Part shown: positions 42,487-50,643 of the stretch, piece after piece | How the letters are laid out: each line of letters opens with the position of its first letter | Numbering within the stretch: position 1 is the stretch's first letter | Origin: JAOPZW01 sp963835295 | Lineage (GTDB): Bacteria; Actinomycetota; Thermoleophilia; Solirubrobacterales; Solirubrobacteraceae | NCBI GenBank assembly: GCA_963835295.1 | Contig: CAWIEX010000014.1 | Coordinates: 682,001-746,000, forward strand | Length of the DNA stretch: 64,000 nt | Direction of reading: 5' to 3' | Made by a program: the position numbers and the translations under genes | Notes under the pieces: generated by a model | Seen by the model: only the letters and a program-made list of their open reading frames with translations | What the model was told of the DNA's origin: nothing | The model's database searches: none

Positions 42487-42762
42487 ATGATCGACCGCAT
42501 CGTGCTCGACCGCGAGGAGATCGCCGGCCTGATCCGCGGGGCGCGGCTGCTCGACCTGCGCGTCGACACCCCGCCCGAGGTGCGCGAGCGCCGACTGGCG
42601 ACGGCCACGACGGCCATGGACGCGCTCTGCGGCCTCAGCCAGCGCGAGGGGACCGACGCGGTCTGGGACGTGCTCGAGATGCTCGACCGCCGCGAGCTGC
42701 TGGCTTTTTCGACGCTCATGGCCAGCGAGCTGAGCGAGACGGAGTTCTCGGCGCAGGACTGA
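42487..42762 (+). CDS. Hypothetical helical protein, 91 aa
   Basis: MIDRIVLDREEIAGLIRGAR continues with LLDLRVDTPPEVRERRLATA, GTDAVWDVLEMLDRRELLAF and ends SETEFSAQD. Predicted mostly helical and acidic. The family is not recognised. It is 51 bp before the export operon but has its own spacing, so membership in that operon is unsure. Confidence 0.62.
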   Translation: MIDRIVLDREEIAGLIRGARLLDLRVDTPPEVRERRLATATTAMDALCGLSQREGTDAVWDVLEMLDRRELLAFSTLMASELSETEFSAQD

Positions 42763-42813
42763 GCCGCAGGCTTCTTCGACTCCTATTAGAGGGGGCTGGT
42801 TGATTGGCTGCCT

Positions 42814-43265
42814 GTGAGCACCTCTCGGCCAGCGTGCGCCGTTGTCGGCGCCCTTCTCCTCACCCTCGCGCTCGCCGCCTGCGGCGGCTCGGACTCGACC
42901 ACGGACACCAACGCCGGCGCCGGCGCGGGCGCGGCCCAGTCCGGCGGCGGCCCGCGCGGGTTCCTGCAGGACCCGAAGGTCGTCGCGTGCCTGAAGAAGG
43001 AAGGCGTGACGGTCCCCAGCCGTCCGCGGGGCGCCGACGGCGGGCCGCCCGGCGGGCGCAACGGCCAGCCGCCGGCCAGCCGCCGTCGGGGCAGGACGGC
43101 CAGCCGCCCTCGGGCCAGGGCGCGCCGAACGGCGGGGCCGGCTCGGCGCAGTTCCAGAAGCTGCGCGCAGCGCTGCAGAAGTGCGGCGTGACCTTCCAGG
43201 GGCGCCCGCCGAACGGGCAACCGCCGCAGGGCGGCCAGGGCACGGCGAGCACGAGGGCGAGCTGA
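42814..43265 (+). pseudogene. Lipoprotein with Gly/Pro/Gln-rich linker, broken by one base
   Basis: GTG start, then signal CAVVGALLLTLALAACGGSD with a lipobox LAAC. A short motif DPKVVACLKKEGVTVPS follows, then the frame breaks at about 43073 after NGQPP. The next frame continues AGQPPSGQDGQPPSGQGAPN, then FQKLRAALQKCGVTFQGRPP, a second copy of the Cys-containing motif, to the stop at 43265. One added base restores 150 residues. Similar lipoproteins with a repeated C(L/M)(K/R)..GV motif often precede MacAB-like exporters. The break may be an assembly error. Confidence 0.72.
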
Positions 43266-43266
43266 G

Positions 43267-44640
43267 ATGGCGCGCAGGCCCGCCCTCACCACCCTCGCGG
43301 TCGCGGCGCTGGCGACCGCCGCCATCGTCGCCGCCGTGCTCGTCGTCGGCTCGCCGGAAACCTCGAGCGCCCGGGAGCGGACGGCCACCGTCGAGCGCGG
43401 CGTGATCCAGTCGACGGTCTCCGGGAGCGGCAACCTCGAGCCCGCCAACCAGACCGACGTGGACTTCGCCACCAGCGGCGAGATCACCCACATCTACGTC
43501 AAGGAGGGCCAGCACGTCTCGAAGGACGAGATCCTGGCCAAGGTCGATCCCGCCAGCGCCAACGTCGATCTGGCCCAGGCCGAGGCGGACCTGCAGAGCG
43601 CCCAGGACGCGCTCGACCAGGCCAACGAGGCCGCGTCCTCGACGACGACCGCGACCGCGACGACCGCGCAGTCCAACGGGTCGACGGGCGCGAGCGGCGG
43701 GTCGGGCTCCGGGTCGAGCTCCGGCTCGGGCTCGACGAGCACGCTGAGCGTGGCCGCCGCCCAGGCCAACGTCGACAGCGCGCAGCTGAGCGTCCAGAGC
43801 GCGGAGCAGGCTGTCGCCGCCACCACTCTTCGCGCCCCCATGGCGGGCACCGTGACGGCGGTCAACGGGTCGGTTGGCCAAACGGTCAGCAGCTCCTCCT
43901 CCGCGTCCTCCTCGTCCTCGTCCTCCAGCGGCTCGAGCGGCCCGAGCGTCGCGGGCGGCCTCGGCGGCAGCGGCGCGAGCTCGGATTCCTCGAGCGCGTC
44001 GGGCAGCTCGAGCTTCATCACGCTCGCGCAGGTCAGCCGCTTCAAGATGGAGGTCTCGCTCAGCGAGTCCGACATCGGCTCGGTCAAGGTCGGCCAGCCC
44101 GCCACGGTTACCGTGAACGCCGCGTCCGGCGAGCAGTTCGCGGCGCGCGTGGCCCACATCGGCGTCCTCTCGTCATCGTCGTCCTCGGGCTCGAGCTCGA
44201 GCGCGGTCAGCTACCCGGTGACGCTGAGCCTCGACCAGACGGGCAAGAGCCTCAAGGCCGGCATGAGCGCGACGGCGGACATCGTCACCGCGCAGGTCAC
44301 GGGCATGGCCGTCCCCTCGCAGGCGCTCAGCGGCTCCACCGTCACGGTCGAGGCGGCCGACGGCACGCAGAGCACCCAGCAGGTGCAGACCGGCGTGGTC
44401 GGCGACTCGACCACGCAGGTCGTCAGCGGGCTGAAGGTGGGCGACAAGGTCGTCGTGCGCTCGACCGCGGCGACGCTCGGGACAGGGGCCGGGGGCTCCG
44501 ATCAGCTCAACAGCGCCCTCCGCAGCCGCCTGGGCGGCGGCGGGCTCGGTGGTGGCCTCGGGGGCGGCGGGCTGCCGGGCGGCGGCTTCCCCGGTGGTGG
44601 CGGCGCCGGGTTCCGCGGGGCGGGCGGGAGAACGCCGTGA
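43267..44640 (+). CDS. HlyD/MacA-like efflux adaptor subunit with Ser-rich inserts
   Basis: A 457-residue membrane-fusion protein. An N-terminal helix (LTTLAVAALATAAIVAAVLV) is followed by TVERGVIQSTVSGSGNLEPA, the barrel-sandwich EGQHVSKDEILAKVDPASAN, an alpha-helical hairpin AEADLQSAQDALDQANEAAS, TTLRAPMAGTVTAVNGSVGQ, and a beta-barrel with SLKAGMSATADIVTAQVTGM. Three Ser/Gly-rich inserts (near SGGSGSGSSSGSGSTST, SSSASSSSSSSSGSSG and SSSSSSGSSSSAVS) break the fold. The tail is Gly-rich. It is the second gene of a MacAB-like operon. Confidence 0.88.
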   Translation: MARRPALTTLAVAALATAAIVAAVLVVGSPETSSARERTATVERGVIQSTVSGSGNLEPANQTDVDFATSGEITHIYVKEGQHVSKDEILAKVDPASANVDLAQAEADLQSAQDALDQANEAASSTTTATATTAQSNGSTGASGGSGSGSSSGSGSTSTLSVAAAQANVDSAQLSVQSAEQAVAATTLRAPMAGTVTAVNGSVGQTVSSSSSASSSSSSSSGSSGPSVAGGLGGSGASSDSSSASGSSSFITLAQVSRFKMEVSLSESDIGSVKVGQPATVTVNAASGEQFAARVAHIGVLSSSSSSGSSSSAVSYPVTLSLDQTGKSLKAGMSATADIVTAQVTGMAVPSQALSGSTVTVEAADGTQSTQQVQTGVVGDSTTQVVSGLKVGDKVVVRSTAATLGTGAGGSDQLNSALRSRLGGGGLGGGLGGGGLPGGGFPGGGGAGFRGAGGRTP

Positions 44641-45374
44641 GCTCGCTGCCCGCCGCGCGGCGCGCGCGGCGCCCGGTCATCGAGGTGCAGGACGTGGAGC
44701 GCGTCTACCGGCTGGGCGAGGACGTCGAGGTACGCGCGCTCGCGGGCGTCTCCCTGCGCATCGCGCGGGGCGAGTTCGTGGCCATCATGGGCAGCTCGGG
44801 CAGCGGCAAGAGCACCCTCATGCACATCCTTGGGTGCCTAGACGCGCCCACCGCCGGGCGCTACCTGCTCGACGGCGTCGACGTTCGCGACATCGCCGAG
44901 GACGACCTCGCCGACCTGCGCAACCGCAAGATCGGCTTCGTCTTTCAGAGCTTCAACCTCGTCGCGCGGACCACGGCCGTCGGCAACGTCGAGCTGCCGC
45001 TCGCCTACGCCGGCCTCGGGCGCCGCGAGCGCCGGGCCCGGGCGACCGCCGCGCTCGCCGCCGTGGGCATGGAGGACCGCCTGCATCACCTCCCCTCCGA
45101 GCTCTCGGGCGGCCAGCAGCAGCGCGCCGCCGTGGCGCGGGCGATCGTCACCGACCCCGCCATCGTCCTGGCCGACGAGCCGACCGGCAACCTCGACTCG
45201 CACTCGACCGAGGAGATCCTCGGCGTCTTCGCGCGGCTCAACGCCGAGGGCCGCACGGTCGTCCTCATCACCCACGAGAGCGACGTCGCCGCTCGCGCGC
45301 GGCGCGTCGTGCGCCTGGGCGACGGGCGCGTCCTCTCCGACGAGCCGAGCGGCGCCCGCGAGCAGGCCGCATGA
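44637..45374 (+). CDS. MacB/LolD-type ABC transporter ATP-binding protein
   Basis: A 245-residue ABC ATPase. Walker A is VAIMGSSGSGKSTLMHILGC, Q-loop FVFQSFNLVART, signature LPSELSGGQQQRAAVARAIV, Walker B VLADEPTGNLDSHSTEEILG and His switch RTVVLITHESDVAAR. The D-loop and GNLDS pattern are typical of the MacB/LolD group. The GTG start overlaps the adaptor gene and its stop overlaps the permease, both by 4 bp. Confidence 0.95.
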   Translation: MSSLPAARRARRPVIEVQDVERVYRLGEDVEVRALAGVSLRIARGEFVAIMGSSGSGKSTLMHILGCLDAPTAGRYLLDGVDVRDIAEDDLADLRNRKIGFVFQSFNLVARTTAVGNVELPLAYAGLGRRERRARATAALAAVGMEDRLHHLPSELSGGQQQRAAVARAIVTDPAIVLADEPTGNLDSHSTEEILGVFARLNAEGRTVVLITHESDVAARARRVVRLGDGRVLSDEPSGAREQAA

Positions 45375-46594
45375 GCCCGGCCGAGACGCTGCGCATCGCT
45401 GTGGCCGGGATCGCGGCCAACAAGCTGCGCTCGGGGCTGACCATCCTCGGCATGACGATCGGGGTGGCGGCCGTGATCGTCCTCGTCGCCGTCGGCAACG
45501 GCTCCAAGCGCAAGGTCCAGGCCGGCATCGACGCGCTGGGCTCCAACGTCCTCATCGTCCAGGCCCAGAACGGCCCCGGCGGCCCCGGCGGAGTGCGCTT
45601 CGGGGGCGGCGGGCTGACGCTGACGACCGCCGACGCCACCGCCCTGCAGGACACGTTCAACGCGCCCGACGTGAAGACGGCCGCCCCGGTGGTGAACGCC
45701 ACGGGGACGACGCTCGTCGCCGGATCGACGAGCTATCAGCCGTCCTCGCTCGTGGGCTCGACGCCCGCGTACACCACGACGCGCGACTACCAGATGGCCG
45801 CCGGCGCCGCCTTCACCGCCCAGGACGTCAAGAAGCACCGGCGGGTGGTGATCCTCGGCCCGACCGTCGTCTCGAACCTGTTCGCCGGCCAGGATCCGCT
45901 CGGCCAGTCGGTCCGCATCGACGGGACCGGCTTCGAGGTGGTGGGCGTGACCAAGCCCAAGGGCTCCAACGGCATCCAGGACCAGGACGACGTTGCCATC
46001 GCGCCCCTCACCGCGGTGCAGGACTCGATCAGCGGCTACGGCCCGATCAGCAACATCACCGTGCAGGGCCGGTCGGCGGGGACGCTCGACGCCGCGCAGG
46101 CCGAGGTGACCACCATCCTCGAGCAACGCCACCACGTCACCGACACCACCGACCCCGGCTTCCAGGTCATCAACCAGGGCTCGGTGCGCGCGGCGTCCAA
46201 CCAGAGCACCCAGGTCTTCACCACCCTGCTCGGCGCCGTGGCCGCGATCTCGCTGCTCGTCGGCGGGATCGGCGTCATGAACATCATGCTCGTGAGCGTC
46301 ACCGAGCGGACCCGCGAGATCGGGATCCGCAAGGCCATCGGCGCCCGACGGGCCGACATCCTCACCCAGTTCCTGACCGAGGCCGTCCTCGTGTCGGTCT
46401 TCGGGGGCCTGCTTGGGGTCGCCGTCGGCATCGCCGGCAGCCAGTTCACGATCGTCGGCGTCACGCCGGCCATCGCGGTGTACTCGATCTTCCTGGCCTT
46501 CGGCGCCGCCGCGCTGTGCGGCCTGTTCTTCGGCACCTATCCGGCGGCGCGGGCCGCCGCCATGCGCCCGATCGACGCCCTCAGATTCGAATGA
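45371..46594 (+). CDS. MacB-like/FtsX-domain ABC transporter permease
   Basis: A 407-residue permease with four membrane helices. The first is GLTILGMTIGVAAVIVLVAV, then a large extracytoplasmic MacB-type core from about 50 to 270 (GIDALGSNVLIVQAQN, LTLTTADATALQDTFNAPDV, FEVVGVTKPKGSNGIQDQDD). The FtsX domain holds LLGAVAAISLLVGGIGVMNI, MLVSVTERTREIGIRKAIGA and FLTEAVLVSVFGGLLGVAVG. It overlaps both neighbours by 4 bp. A peptide or drug substrate is usual, but unknown here. Confidence 0.93.
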   Translation: MSPAETLRIAVAGIAANKLRSGLTILGMTIGVAAVIVLVAVGNGSKRKVQAGIDALGSNVLIVQAQNGPGGPGGVRFGGGGLTLTTADATALQDTFNAPDVKTAAPVVNATGTTLVAGSTSYQPSSLVGSTPAYTTTRDYQMAAGAAFTAQDVKKHRRVVILGPTVVSNLFAGQDPLGQSVRIDGTGFEVVGVTKPKGSNGIQDQDDVAIAPLTAVQDSISGYGPISNITVQGRSAGTLDAAQAEVTTILEQRHHVTDTTDPGFQVINQGSVRAASNQSTQVFTTLLGAVAAISLLVGGIGVMNIMLVSVTERTREIGIRKAIGARRADILTQFLTEAVLVSVFGGLLGVAVGIAGSQFTIVGVTPAIAVYSIFLAFGAAALCGLFFGTYPAARAAAMRPIDALRFE

Positions 46595-47277
46595 CCGATC
46601 CCGAACCGGAGCCACAGATGCCCGACCGCGACGATCGCCTCCTCGACCTCGACGGCGAGACCTATGAGGACGAACGGGAGGCGGCCCCCGAGGAGCCCAC
46701 GCTGCCGCCGCGCCGGCGCCGGCGGCTCGTCACGCCCGCCTTCGCCGTCCTCGCGGCCGTGCTCATCGGCGCGCTGGGGTTCATCGGCGGCGTCGAGGTC
46801 CAGAAGGGCCAGGCCGACAGCAGCGCGGGCACGACGCCCACCGGCGGCGGCGCGGCCCGGGCGGGCCTCGGCGGCGGTGCGGGCGGCGGGACCTCTGGCG
46901 GGCTCGCCGGCCCCGGCGGCGCCCGGGGCAACGCGACGGTCGGCACGGTGGCCAACAAGCGAGGCAGCACGCTCTACGTCAAGGACAGCGACGGCACCAC
47001 GATCCGCGTGAAGACGACGAGCCACTCGAAGATCAACCGCACGGCCACCGCCAGCGCCGGCGCGATCCATCCCGGCGACACCGTCGTCGTCCAGGGCACG
47101 AAGAGCTCGAGCGGGACGATCACCGCGACGCAGATCAACGCGACGTCGTCGTCGGCCGCGAGCGGGCTCGCCGGGCTGTTCGGCGGCGGGGGCGGCCTGC
47201 GCGGCTTCGGGGGCGGGGGCGGCGGCGGCGCGGGCGGTGGCACCCAGGCCGCGCCGCCGCAGCCGCCTGGCGGCTGA
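46591..47277 (+). CDS. Membrane-anchored DUF5666-like protein with Gly-rich tail
   Basis: A 228-residue protein. The first 45 residues are acidic and basic (YEDEREAAPEEPTLPPRRRRR). Then a membrane helix PAFAVLAAVLIGALGFIGG, a Gly/Ala linker, and an outer beta domain GTVANKRGSTLYVKDSDGTT, IRVKTTSHSKINRT, IHPGDTVVVQGTKSSSGTIT like DUF5666. It ends in a Gly-rich low-complexity tail. It overlaps the permease stop by 4 bp, making it the last gene of the export operon. Confidence 0.75.
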   Translation: MTDPEPEPQMPDRDDRLLDLDGETYEDEREAAPEEPTLPPRRRRRLVTPAFAVLAAVLIGALGFIGGVEVQKGQADSSAGTTPTGGGAARAGLGGGAGGGTSGGLAGPGGARGNATVGTVANKRGSTLYVKDSDGTTIRVKTTSHSKINRTATASAGAIHPGDTVVVQGTKSSSGTITATQINATSSSAASGLAGLFGGGGGLRGFGGGGGGGAGGGTQAAPPQPPGG

Positions 47278-47456
47278 TGCCTCGCCCGGCGCGCGCTGCC
47301 CGATGTCGACCGCCTCATCGAGGGAAAGGGAGGCGGCGGTCGGCCAGCGCGCCGTGGGCCAACAACCGGCATCGACAGTGGCCACCACGTGGCCGAGGAG
47401 GCCCCGGAGGCGACGGCCGAGGCGCCGGCGGCGCTCTGGGCCGAGGTGGGCTGGAC

Positions 47457-47846
47457 CTAGATGTAGTACATCGCCGCGCCGGCCTGGCGCGCCTCGCGCT
47501 CGATGACGTCGGCGATGGTGGCGGCCGCCAGGACCTCGCGGGCGGCCGTGGCCGCGTCGGCGAAGATGCCGGTGGCCTCGCGGCCGAGGGGGCCGTCGAG
47601 GAGCTCGACGACCTCGAGGACGGTGATCTCGTGCGGCGGGCGGGCGAAGGAGTAGCCGCCCTTGACGCCGCGTTGGGAGCGCAGGACGCCCGAGCGGCGC
47701 AGGACGGCGAAGAGCTGCTCGAGGAACTGCACCGGGATCTCGCGGCGGCGGGCCAGCTCGCCGATCGGGACCGGGCCCTCGCCCGAGCGCCCGAGCTCAG
47801 CCAGGGCGCGCAGCGCGTAGGGGCTCTTGGTCGTGATCGAGAGCAT
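47457..47846 (-). CDS. Rrf2-family transcriptional regulator without iron-sulfur cysteines
   Basis: A 129-residue winged-helix protein starting MLSITTKSPYALRALAELGR, with IGELARRREIPVQFLEQLFA, LRRSGVLRSQRGVKGGYSFA and EITVLEVVELLDGPLG. The cysteines that bind the cluster in IscR-like members are missing; none is in the protein. So it may resemble CymR, which controls cysteine genes. cysK and cysE lie 5-7 kb away, a weak hint. A 14-bp palindrome is upstream. Confidence 0.85.
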   Translation of the reverse strand: MLSITTKSPYALRALAELGRSGEGPVPIGELARRREIPVQFLEQLFAVLRRSGVLRSQRGVKGGYSFARPPHEITVLEVVELLDGPLGREATGIFADAATAAREVLAAATIADVIEREARQAGAAMYYI

Positions 47847-47875
47847 CGGCTGCCTCGATCGTATGGCACCGGCCA

Positions 47876-47889
47876 GAGGGCGCGCCCTC
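47876..47889. promoter_or_regulatory. Perfect 14-bp palindrome upstream of the Rrf2 gene
   Basis: GAGGGCGCGCCCTC is a perfect palindrome 30 bp before the Rrf2 start codon, where an autoregulatory operator would lie. GC-rich palindromes arise by chance in such DNA, so confidence is low. Confidence 0.3.
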
Positions 47890-48004
47890 AGCGGGCGCCT
47901 GACGCGACGACGGCCTCGAGCACGCTCAGGCCGGCCGCCAACCCCGCAGCCGCCGCACGTCAGCGCCGGCGCCGTCCGTCGTCTTCTGACCGGCATCCAC
48001 CGCC

Positions 48005-48057
48005 CGATTGAGCCACGGCCACTAGGCCGGTCAATCGAGCCACCCGCACCTAGCGGG
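48005..48057. repeat. Two adjacent imperfect repeats, each able to fold
   Basis: CGATTGAGCCAC at 48005-48016 and AATCGAGCCAC at 48033-48043 are similar. The first can form a hairpin CGATTGA...TCAATCG (48005-48037); the second contains CCCGC-ACCTA-GCGGG (48043-48057). This sits in the gap 47847-48080 between the Rrf2 gene and the HDOD-LuxR stop, where no gene was found. It could be a terminator for the HDOD gene. Confidence 0.4.
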
Positions 48058-48080
48058 CGCGGGAGCGGGCGCGCGGCGGC

Positions 48081-49172
48081 CTAGAGCCAGCCGCGCTCGG
48101 TGGCCATCAGGACGGCCTGGGCGCGGTCGACGGCTCCGAGCTTGCCGTAGATGTTGTGCAGGTGGGTGCGCACCGTGCTCGTCGAGAGGGCGAGCTCGTG
48201 GGCGATCTGCTTGTAGACCTTGCCCTCGGCCAGGCGCTTGAGCACCTCGACCTCGCGCGTGGAGAGCGGGCACGGGTCGATCTGGCGCGTGCGCGTGCCG
48301 GTCGGGTAGGGCAGGTCGTACATCACGCTGCGCAGCTCGGTCGGGCCGAGGCCGACGGTGCGGGCGCACTTGAGCAGCTCGGTCGGGCTGACGGAGCTGC
48401 CCTGCGAGTAGTGGGCGAGCATGTCGCCGAGGCGGACGAAGGCGGCCTCGCCGACGGCGTCGTCTGAGTGGTGGCGCTCGATGACCGACGCGACCGACTT
48501 GGGCAGGCCCCAGCGACGGGCCAGGACGCCGCCGACCAGGGCGTGGTCGACGCCGAGCTCGCGGCGCTCGCGGTGGATGCGCTCCTCGGGCGTGCGGGCG
48601 TTGCCGTGCACCTGGCCCGGATACCCCGGATAAGCGTGCATCAGGACGAGCTTGCCGATGTCGTGCAGCAGCGCCGTGACCATGAGGCGGTCGCGGTACT
48701 CGTAGCCGGCCTCGATGGCCAGGCGATCGGCAGCGCGCTGGGTGGCGACGCCGTGCAGGCGGAAGCGCTCAGGGGCGGCGTCCCACACGGACGAGCGCTC
48801 GAAGAAGTCGAAGGTCCGCGCGCGTGCGGCCAGCCCCTGGACGGCCTCGGGCGAGAGCAGCTCGACGGCCTCGACGACCGACTCGACCCGGCCGCGGGTG
48901 CGGCCCTCGACCTGGTTGGCGAGGCGCAGGACCGAGATGACGAGGGCGACGTCGGACTCGACGGCGGCGACGACGTCGCCGGGCGAGATCCGGTCGGCCG
49001 TCACGAGGCGCAGCAGGCGGTCGCGCGACTCGGCCAGGGCCGGGAAGTTCTCCAGCGCCTCGAAGGCAGCCGTCAAACGACGGCCATGGCCCTCGTTGTG
49101 GCGGCGCTGAGCGCCGGCGGCCTCGGTGGCGGTGGGACGAATGGGCTTGACGTTGGCGGCAGGCGGGGTCAT
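48081..49172 (-). CDS. HDOD-domain protein fused to a LuxR-type helix-turn-helix
   Basis: A 363-residue protein. Residues about 30-250 form an HDOD domain: VAAVESDVALVISVLRLANQ, VEAVELLSPEAVQGLAARAR, DRLMVTALLHDIGKLVLMHA and RWGLPKSVASVIERHHSDDA. The C-terminal 60 residues are LuxR-like: LSTREVEVLKRLAEGKVYKQ, then IAHELALSTSTVRTHLHNIY. HDOD domains are thought to be signalling modules; here a DNA-binding output is attached. There is no receiver domain. It could act as a transcription factor sensing a ligand. Targets unknown. Confidence 0.85.
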   Translation of the reverse strand: MTPPAANVKPIRPTATEAAGAQRRHNEGHGRRLTAAFEALENFPALAESRDRLLRLVTADRISPGDVVAAVESDVALVISVLRLANQVEGRTRGRVESVVEAVELLSPEAVQGLAARARTFDFFERSSVWDAAPERFRLHGVATQRAADRLAIEAGYEYRDRLMVTALLHDIGKLVLMHAYPGYPGQVHGNARTPEERIHRERRELGVDHALVGGVLARRWGLPKSVASVIERHHSDDAVGEAAFVRLGDMLAHYSQGSSVSPTELLKCARTVGLGPTELRSVMYDLPYPTGTRTRQIDPCPLSTREVEVLKRLAEGKVYKQIAHELALSTSTVRTHLHNIYGKLGAVDRAQAVLMATERGWL

Positions 49173-49289
49173 AAGGATCGGGTCAGGGCCTTTGCTTGCG
49201 TGCTGGGGAGAGCTGACTCTCCCTCTATCGGCAGGTGTGGACGGGTGTTTGAGCCCGCGCCCGATCCGGCTTGGTCTCAGAGCAGCTTC

Positions 49290-50615
49290 TCAGGTCCGCA
49301 GGGCGGCGTCGATGCGCGCCAGCGCCTCGTCGCGTCCGAGCACCTCGAGGGTCTCGAAGATGCCCGGTGAGACCGTGGTTCCGGCCAGGGCGACGCGCAC
49401 CGGCTGGAAGACGTCCTTCGCCTTGACGCCGCGATCCTCGACCACGCCGCGCAGAGCCTGCTCGATGTGCTCGGAGTCGAACGGCTCGATGCGCTCGAGC
49501 GCCGCGCGGGCCTCGGCGAGGGCGTCGCGACCGCCGTCGACCAGCCACTTCTCGCGCGCCGCCGGGTCGTCGGCGGGGCCGTCGAAGATGAAGCCGGCCA
49601 GCGGCCAGAAGTCCGCCAGCGTCTGGATCTTCTCCTCGGAGATGGCGACCGCGTCGTGCAACCCGGAGCGGCCGGTGAGCTCCTCCAGGCGCCGCGTGAT
49701 CTCCTCGGTGCCGAGCTCGCGCATGTAGCGCCCGTTCATCCAGCGCAGCTTCTGCTCGTCGAACTGGGCCGGGTTGCGCGAAACGCGCTCGATGCGAAAG
49801 CGCTTGACGAGCTCGTCGGTGGAGATCAGCGTCTCGTCGTCGGCGTCGCCCCAGCCGAGCAGGGCGATGTAGTTGCGCACCGCCTCGGGCAGGTAGCCGG
49901 CCTCGCGCAGCTCCTGCACCGAGGCCGCGCCGTGGCGCTTGGAGAGCTTCTTGCCGTCGGGGCCGTGCAGCAGCGGCAGATGCGCGTAGACCGGGGGCTC
50001 GGCGCCGACCGCCTCGAGCACGAGCAGCTGCTTGGGCGTGTTGGAGAGGTGGTCCTCGCCGCGGATCACGTGCGTGATCTCGGAGTCGAGGTCGTCGACG
50101 GCGACCGCGAAGTTGTAGAGCACGCTGCCGTCGGCCCGGGCGATGACGGGATCGTCGATGTGCACGTGCTGGAAGGTGGTGTCGCCGCGGATGAGGTCGT
50201 GCACGACGGTCTCGCCCTCGTCGGGCACGCGCAGGCGCACGGCGCCTTCGGCCTGCGCCTCGCCGCGGAAGCCGCGATCGGCCCCGTGCTGCGCCTTGAA
50301 GGCCTTGACGTCGTCGGCCGTCGCGGTGGAGCGGTACGCGTGCCCGGAGTCGAGCAAGCGCTGTAGGACCTCCTGGTGGCGGTCGGAGCGCGCGACCTGC
50401 GAGATCGGTCCCTCGTCGTAGTCGATCTCCAGCCAGCGCAGCGCGTCGAGGATCTGCTCGACGTTCTCGGGCGTCGACCGCTCGCGGTCGGTGTCCTCGA
50501 TGCGCAGAACCATCGTCCCGCCCTGCCCGCGCGCCACGAGCCAGTTGTACAGCGCGGTGCGCGCACCGCCGATGTGCAGCTGTCCCGTCGGGCTGGGGGC
50601 GAAGCGAACGCGCAT
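49290..50615 (-). CDS. gltX: Glutamyl-tRNA synthetase
   Basis: Charges tRNA-Glu, and probably tRNA-Gln, as GatCAB is present. The 441-residue class I enzyme starts VRFAPSPTGQLHIGGARTAL (HIGH-like), has RIEDTDRERSTPENVEQILD, VIRGEDHLSNTPKQLLVLEA and the KMSKS-like KKLSKRHGAASVQELREAGY. The anticodon-binding C-terminus is shorter than average, consistent with actinobacterial forms. A 117-bp gap precedes the HDOD gene start. Confidence 0.96.
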   Translation of the reverse strand: MRVRFAPSPTGQLHIGGARTALYNWLVARGQGGTMVLRIEDTDRERSTPENVEQILDALRWLEIDYDEGPISQVARSDRHQEVLQRLLDSGHAYRSTATADDVKAFKAQHGADRGFRGEAQAEGAVRLRVPDEGETVVHDLIRGDTTFQHVHIDDPVIARADGSVLYNFAVAVDDLDSEITHVIRGEDHLSNTPKQLLVLEAVGAEPPVYAHLPLLHGPDGKKLSKRHGAASVQELREAGYLPEAVRNYIALLGWGDADDETLISTDELVKRFRIERVSRNPAQFDEQKLRWMNGRYMRELGTEEITRRLEELTGRSGLHDAVAISEEKIQTLADFWPLAGFIFDGPADDPAAREKWLVDGGRDALAEARAALERIEPFDSEHIEQALRGVVEDRGVKAKDVFQPVRVALAGTTVSPGIFETLEVLGRDEALARIDAALRT

Positions 50616-50643
50616 CGCCCCCAGCGTACGACAGGCATCCGCG

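Noticed and set aside
44549..46594. A 681-codon frame covering the ATPase and permease
   Set aside because: The first 270 codons are Arg/Ala-rich antisense-like text; the permease begins at 45371.
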